Assembly: GCF_014201905.1 (NCBI RefSeq)
Contig: NZ_JACHFM010000002.1
Span: 186,001 to 250,000 of the forward strand
Length of the DNA: 64,000 nucleotides
DNA from: Amaricoccus macauensis
GTDB taxonomy: Bacteria; Pseudomonadota; Alphaproteobacteria; Rhodobacterales; Rhodobacteraceae
Direction of reading: 5' to 3'
Shown here: positions 63,213 through 64,000 of the stretch, one piece after another
Numbering within the stretch: position 1 is the first letter of the stretch
How the letters are laid out: each line of letters starts with the position of its first letter
Notes under the pieces: model-generated
The model's input: only the letters and a program-made list of their open reading frames with translations
Database searches by the model: none
What the model was told of the DNA's origin: nothing
Made by a program: the position numbers and the translations under genes

Positions 63213-64000
63213 TGCACGAGGTTCGTGGAGAGGAACTCCGGCCACTGCGCCTCGGGGTCGAGGCGAACATAGGCCATGCCCGGCAGGCCGGTCTTCACGT
63301 ACTGGATGTACCTCTGCAGCAGTTCCTTGGGCACCTGAGCGCGGACGCGGAACATGAGCTTCTGGCGCTCTTCCTCGGTCTCGACGGTCTTCGGCGTGAA
63401 CTGCGCCACGTCGGCCACGAAGCGCACCGATGCGGGCACAACCCATTGCGGCGCGGCGTCGAGCACCAGCCGCACCTCGGTTCCGATCGCCACGCGACCT
63501 GCCTCGGCCGTCGGCAGGAAGAAGGTCATGTAGACGTCGCTGAGATCGACCATGTTCAGCACGCGTCCGCCGGCCGCGACCACCTCGCCGGGCTGCGCCA
63601 CGCGAAACTGCACCCGCCCGTCGCGCGGTGCGCGCAGGGTCGAGTCGTCGATGCTCACCTGGATAGCCTCGATGGCGGCGGCGGCGGCATCGACCGCCGC
63701 CCCGGCATCGACCACGGAGGCCTGCGCCGCGCTGATCGCGGCATCGGCCGCCGCGAGCTGTGCCTCCGCCGCCGCGAGGCCGGCCGCGGTGCTTTCGGCG
63801 GCGGCGCGGTCATTGTCGAGCACCGATTGCGGAATGGTGTTCGCGTGCGCCAGGGGGATCGAGCGAGAGAGCTGGCGCTGCGTGGCGTCGTTGTCGGCGC
63901 GGCGCTGGCCGATCGTCGCCTCGGCCGCCCGCTTCTCGGCCTCGCGCTGGCGCACGAAGCTCGTCGCGGTCTCTACCCCGATCTCCGCCCGCCGCTGCTC
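63209..64000 (-). CDS. HlyD-family periplasmic adaptor (YhiI-like), N-terminus beyond the window
   Basis: The frame is open to base 64000, so the start and signal anchor are missing; 263 residues are visible. They begin inside an Ala/Gln/Arg-rich alpha-helical hairpin (coiled coil), then the lipoyl-like half [20 protein letters not shown] and the beta-barrel domain ([20 protein letters not shown]). This is the layout of membrane-fusion adaptors linking an inner-membrane pump to an outer-membrane channel. A GTG at 63955 is only an internal codon. It heads the visible efflux operon. Confidence 0.9.
   Translation of the reverse strand, partial: EQRRAEIGVETATSFVRQREAEKRAAEATIGQRRADNDATQRQLSRSIPLAHANTIPQSVLDNDRAAAESTAAGLAAAEAQLAAADAAISAAQASVVDAGAAVDAAAAAIEAIQVSIDDSTLRAPRDGRVQFRVAQPGEVVAAGGRVLNMVDLSDVYMTFFLPTAEAGRVAIGTEVRLVLDAAPQWVVPASVRFVADVAQFTPKTVETEEERQKLMFRVRAQVPKELLQRYIQYVKTGLPGMAYVRLDPEAQWPEFLSTNLVQ

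Noticed and set aside
59295-63272. 1325-codon open frame on the + strand, antisense to the efflux genes
   Set aside because: Its product is dominated by Arg, Gly, Asp, Glu and His with no hydrophobic core, the usual mirror of GC-rich codons. The opposite strand encodes clear ABC transporter domains.

Overview
The window is a GC-rich, densely packed chromosomal segment of an alphaproteobacterium, most likely a member of the Rhodobacterales. This rests on gene content and order: a 14-subunit complex I operon with extra genes interleaved and birA-coaX-rnj behind it, a ubiE-ubiB pair divergent from mutM, and a ligase-associated type Lhr helicase. Species is not determined. I see no CRISPR array, prophage, transposase or rRNA; the one RNA gene is a tRNA-Gly(UCC).

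Layout. 1-1637: end of a glycerol-3-phosphate type ABC importer (ugpE, ugpC). 1933-4032: large-subunit catalase. 4136-8380: leftward operon of a sugar dehydrogenase (SDR) plus ATPase, permease and binding protein of a ribose-class importer. 8457-11674: ubiE-ubiB (left) and mutM (right). 11882-14084: PQQ-type sugar dehydrogenase and an alpha/beta hydrolase. 14333-19816: two DNA-repair genes, uvrA and an Lhr-like helicase. 19813-22983: dimethylglycine/sarcosine dehydrogenase-like flavoprotein with a divergent XRE-cupin regulator. 23001-27904: tRNA-Gly, a second ribose-class importer and its divergent LacI regulator. 27895-32015: small single genes (SleB-type hydrolase, CDF metal transporter, VOC protein, NifU-like scaffold, hisI, gluQ, a small membrane protein). 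32305-34643: cstA with its YbdD partner. 34924-54663: nuoABCDE-x-F-y-z-GHIJ-(sORF)-KLMN-birA-coaX-rnj. 54720-59025: pepT, a 739-bp stretch with no supported gene, and a DEAD-box helicase with a long repetitive tail. 59358-64000: tripartite efflux/ribosome-associated ABC set (HlyD, RbbA-like, ABC-2 permease), truncated by the window end.

How the parts work together. The window holds three carbohydrate/polyol import systems, two of them with local catabolic or regulatory partners, methylated-glycine oxidation, and a peptide/pyruvate uptake protein (CstA). All of these would feed reduced carriers to the complex I encoded next door; UbiE and UbiB contribute to the quinone it reduces.

The least explained material is the set of non-core genes inside the nuo operon. 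One is a membrane-anchored protein carrying the same helix-hairpin-helix-like C-terminal domain as the extension on NuoE; the others are a DUF3291 protein, a two-helix membrane protein and a 19-codon ORF stitched between nuoJ and nuoK. Other points of interest are repeat-bearing divergent promoters, a Fpg protein lacking one zinc cysteine, and a gluQ that appears to lack any conventional start codon.
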